Origin: Candidatus Scalindua sp.
Lineage (GTDB): Bacteria; Planctomycetota; Brocadiia; Brocadiales; Scalinduaceae
Length of the DNA: 33,366 bases
NCBI GenBank assembly: GCA_021777035.1
Contig: JAIQZR010000077.1
Coordinates: 1 to 33,366 of the forward strand
Reading direction: 5' to 3'
Below are positions 31,790 to 33,366 of this stretch, piece after piece. Each line of letters opens with the position of its first letter. Positions within the stretch are counted from its first letter, which is position 1. A program made the translations under genes and the position numbers. Under the pieces are notes generated by a model. The model saw only the letters and a list, made by a program, of their open reading frames with translations. It was not told the DNA's origin and ran no database searches.

Positions 31790-32881
31790 TTATGGTCGTC
31801 CTCCTAACACGTTCTTCTCCCAAAGATCACCAAGCCCATACTCATCAAGCCAGTCTGTCATATCCGGTCTATCGAGACGATCGAATACACTTTGTCCTTT
31901 CTCTCTACCAACAACAACAATATCGTCAGGTTCAAACTGGTTTACCAGTGTAACCGACTGTGTAGCAACTATGATTTGAGCGCATTTCGAGGTTGATCTA
32001 AATAAATCGGCTAAAATGGTAATAGCGTAAGGGTGCAATCCTAATTCCGGTTCGTCCAGTAATATGATAGACGGCAGTTTTGACTCTGGCTGGAGTAAAA
32101 GTGAAGCAAGGCAAATAAAACGTAATGCTCCATCTGACAAAGCTGAAGCATCAAAATAATCATCGCTCCCTTTTCCCTTCCACTCAATACGGATTTTATC
32201 CTCATTTAGTTGTGAAGGATGCAGATTAAAACGGTCGAAAAAAGGAGCCACCATACGTACCGCATCCTGAATATTTTCAAAATGATCAGGATGTTTTTTT
32301 TCAAGTAGATATAAAAAGGCTGCTAGATTTCTCGCATCAGGTTGCAATATTTTATTATCTGCAATATTACAGGTCTGTTTTACCTTGGCGCTATCACTGG
32401 TATCATGAAAATGGTATAATCTCCAACTATTAAGATAATCTGATACATACTGTGCTACACGTTTTTTGCTACCTGGAATTTCGGATTCCAAATGTCCACT
32501 TCCCATATTTTCATTATAAGGCTTGGAATAGCGTTGTTTATCATGGAACCAGGTATTCTCATTACTGAAATAAAAATTGTCTTCAGGGGTTGGAGAGAAA
32601 TTACATTCATAACCATTAACTCCATCTTCAAAAAACAACTTGAAGGACATCTCTTCTGAAGTCTTTCGACCAAAATAGAGAACGCTATCCGCACCTCCGG
32701 ATGCAGCAGAATAGTTTTGAAGATTTTCTTTAATCACCTGGTTCAGAAATTTAAAAACCCCTACAAAATTTGATTTTCCCGTTCCATTGGAACCGATAAG
32801 GATATTCAAAGATTTCAGGTCAATATCCAGGCTATGAATTGATTTAAAACTTCTGATTTCTATATGATCAAGAGTGCTCAT
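31790..32881 (-). CDS. AAA family ATPase (AAA_21, OLD/RecF-like)
   Basis: This 363-residue ABC-type ATPase has a split head domain: Walker A GSNGTGKS (residues 30-37), ABC-like signature LSDG (248-251), Walker B IILLDEPELGLHP (272-284) and a switch region IVATQS. The insertion between them lacks a long coiled coil, so it is not an SMC or RecN. Stand-alone members of this group occur in defence islands (as in Septu PtuA or OLD-like systems), but no nuclease or toxin partner with a recognised motif is adjacent; only the small membrane protein follows. No ribosome binding site is obvious before the ATG at 32881. Confidence 0.88.
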   Translation of the reverse strand: MSTLDHIEIRSFKSIHSLDIDLKSLNILIGSNGTGKSNFVGVFKFLNQVIKENLQNYSAASGGADSVLYFGRKTSEEMSFKLFFEDGVNGYECNFSPTPEDNFYFSNENTWFHDKQRYSKPYNENMGSGHLESEIPGSKKRVAQYVSDYLNSWRLYHFHDTSDSAKVKQTCNIADNKILQPDARNLAAFLYLLEKKHPDHFENIQDAVRMVAPFFDRFNLHPSQLNEDKIRIEWKGKGSDDYFDASALSDGALRFICLASLLLQPESKLPSIILLDEPELGLHPYAITILADLFRSTSKCAQIIVATQSVTLVNQFEPDDIVVVGREKGQSVFDRLDRPDMTDWLDEYGLGDLWEKNVLGGRP

Positions 32882-33255
32882 TCTTAATTATTTATAAAAA
32901 TTACTAAAAGGAATTTCCGTGGTGGATTAACACTAAATTGTTATCCTGAACTTGTTACAGCGTTTCTTAATATATGAAGGTATATAGATTCAAAAACGAA
33001 TTCAGAATAAATTTTTCTTTTTCTAAAGTTTTCCACAATAAAACGTAATGATAATCTGAATCCATTCATTTCAATCATTCTATGAATCTTAAACAGGGAG
33101 GGCAAGAAGAAAGTTGTTCGTATCGAGGACAAAATGATATTCCCTTCAACTTCCTATTTAGCGATTACCTGTATACTTACTCTATATATCATATCTTCTA
33201 CGCCGCCCACTTCAACCCCCTGGATGCATATTCATACACTAACTTTAACCTCTTA
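32882..33255. other. Intergenic stretch with no supported gene
   Basis: This AT-rich stretch upstream of the AAA ATPase has only short frames without ribosome binding sites. It should hold the ATPase promoter on the minus strand, but I cannot pick a convincing one. It ends at the second 67-bp repeat. Confidence 0.5.
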
Positions 33256-33322
33256 TACAAATACGCGAAACGGAGTTTCGCGGACAATGCGTTCCCTAAC
33301 GGGAGTTTGGGAACGAGCAAAA
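33256..33322. repeat. 67-bp dispersed repeat, copy B
   Basis: This is a direct copy of 31262-31328 with three substitutions: one flanking, one in the first loop (GGA), and one that unpairs a base of the second stem (GTTCCCTAAC). The copies are 1994 bp apart and bracket the AAA ATPase and small membrane protein genes. Confidence 0.85.
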
Positions 33323-33366
33323 TAGTGAATTAGACACTAATTTCCTCCGGACAAAAAGCGTCGAGG

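Noticed and set aside
32941..33132. 63-residue minus-strand frame upstream of the AAA ATPase
   Set aside because: It has no ribosome binding site, no recognisable motif and AT-driven composition; it could be decayed sequence but is not supported as a gene.
31262..33322. CRISPR array from the two 67-bp repeats
   Set aside because: There are only two copies nearly 2 kb apart, with genes between them and internal hairpins; no spacers or cas genes.

Overview
This AT-rich window reads as a chromosomal segment of a Gram-negative, hopanoid-making, probably autotrophic anaerobe. It carries an NAD-type formate dehydrogenase, formate-tetrahydrofolate ligase, a squalene-hopene cyclase, the MEP isoprenoid genes ispG-dxr, an RseP site-2 protease, a KDO-type acyltransferase (DUF374) and several bicarbonate-handling genes. 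Together these fit a planctomycete of the anammox group (Brocadiales, Scalindua-like). That assignment is an inference from gene content and base composition; the window holds no rRNA or other phylogenetic marker.

Layout. 1-11.7 kb is almost entirely minus strand: fdhA (cut by the window edge) and a four-cluster ferredoxin; shc-purE-mpsC; fhs; then an inorganic-carbon unit (DUF3034 outer-membrane barrel, SulP transporter, beta-carbonic anhydrase, and a 36-residue acidic protein) and a second mpsC copy. 11.8-16.7 kb is plus strand: a ParB-domain protein overlapping a ClC channel with CBS domains, then an orphan HyuA-type protein. A minus-strand cupin follows. 17.4-26.9 kb is mostly plus strand: a three-gene ABC-2 exporter, parvulin, a small membrane protein, Ppx/GppA, (minus) a YkgJ-type Cys-cluster protein, UDP-GlcNAc dehydrogenase, DUF2851 and DUF374 acyltransferase. 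27.1-31.1 kb is the minus-strand operon ispG-dxr-rseP. 31.2-33.3 kb is an accessory-looking patch, with a small membrane protein and an AAA ATPase between two 67-bp direct repeats.

The most interesting signal is an RNA leader of about 110 nt present three times on the minus strand (1354-1464, 10446-10555, 11053-11165). Each copy has the same 5' block (GGAAGACUG..G.AA), a variable hairpin, a second conserved block (GUUG.A.AGUA.GCC) and a long hairpin ending in seven U. One copy precedes the ferredoxin-fdhA unit, one precedes the DUF3034-SulP-carbonic anhydrase unit, and one stands before a tiny or decayed reading frame. Promoter-like boxes lie at the same distance upstream of two copies, so the conserved block would sit at the very 5' end of the RNA. 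This looks like a transcription-attenuating riboswitch or a related cis-regulatory RNA linked to formate and bicarbonate metabolism. I do not recognise it as a known family, but no database search was possible.

Other points are two lone MpsC (DUF2294) paralogues near bicarbonate genes, a pair of 16-bp direct repeats upstream of the fhs promoter, a 36-bp perfect palindrome before ppx, an RseP with four PDZ-like segments, and many strong intergenic hairpins.
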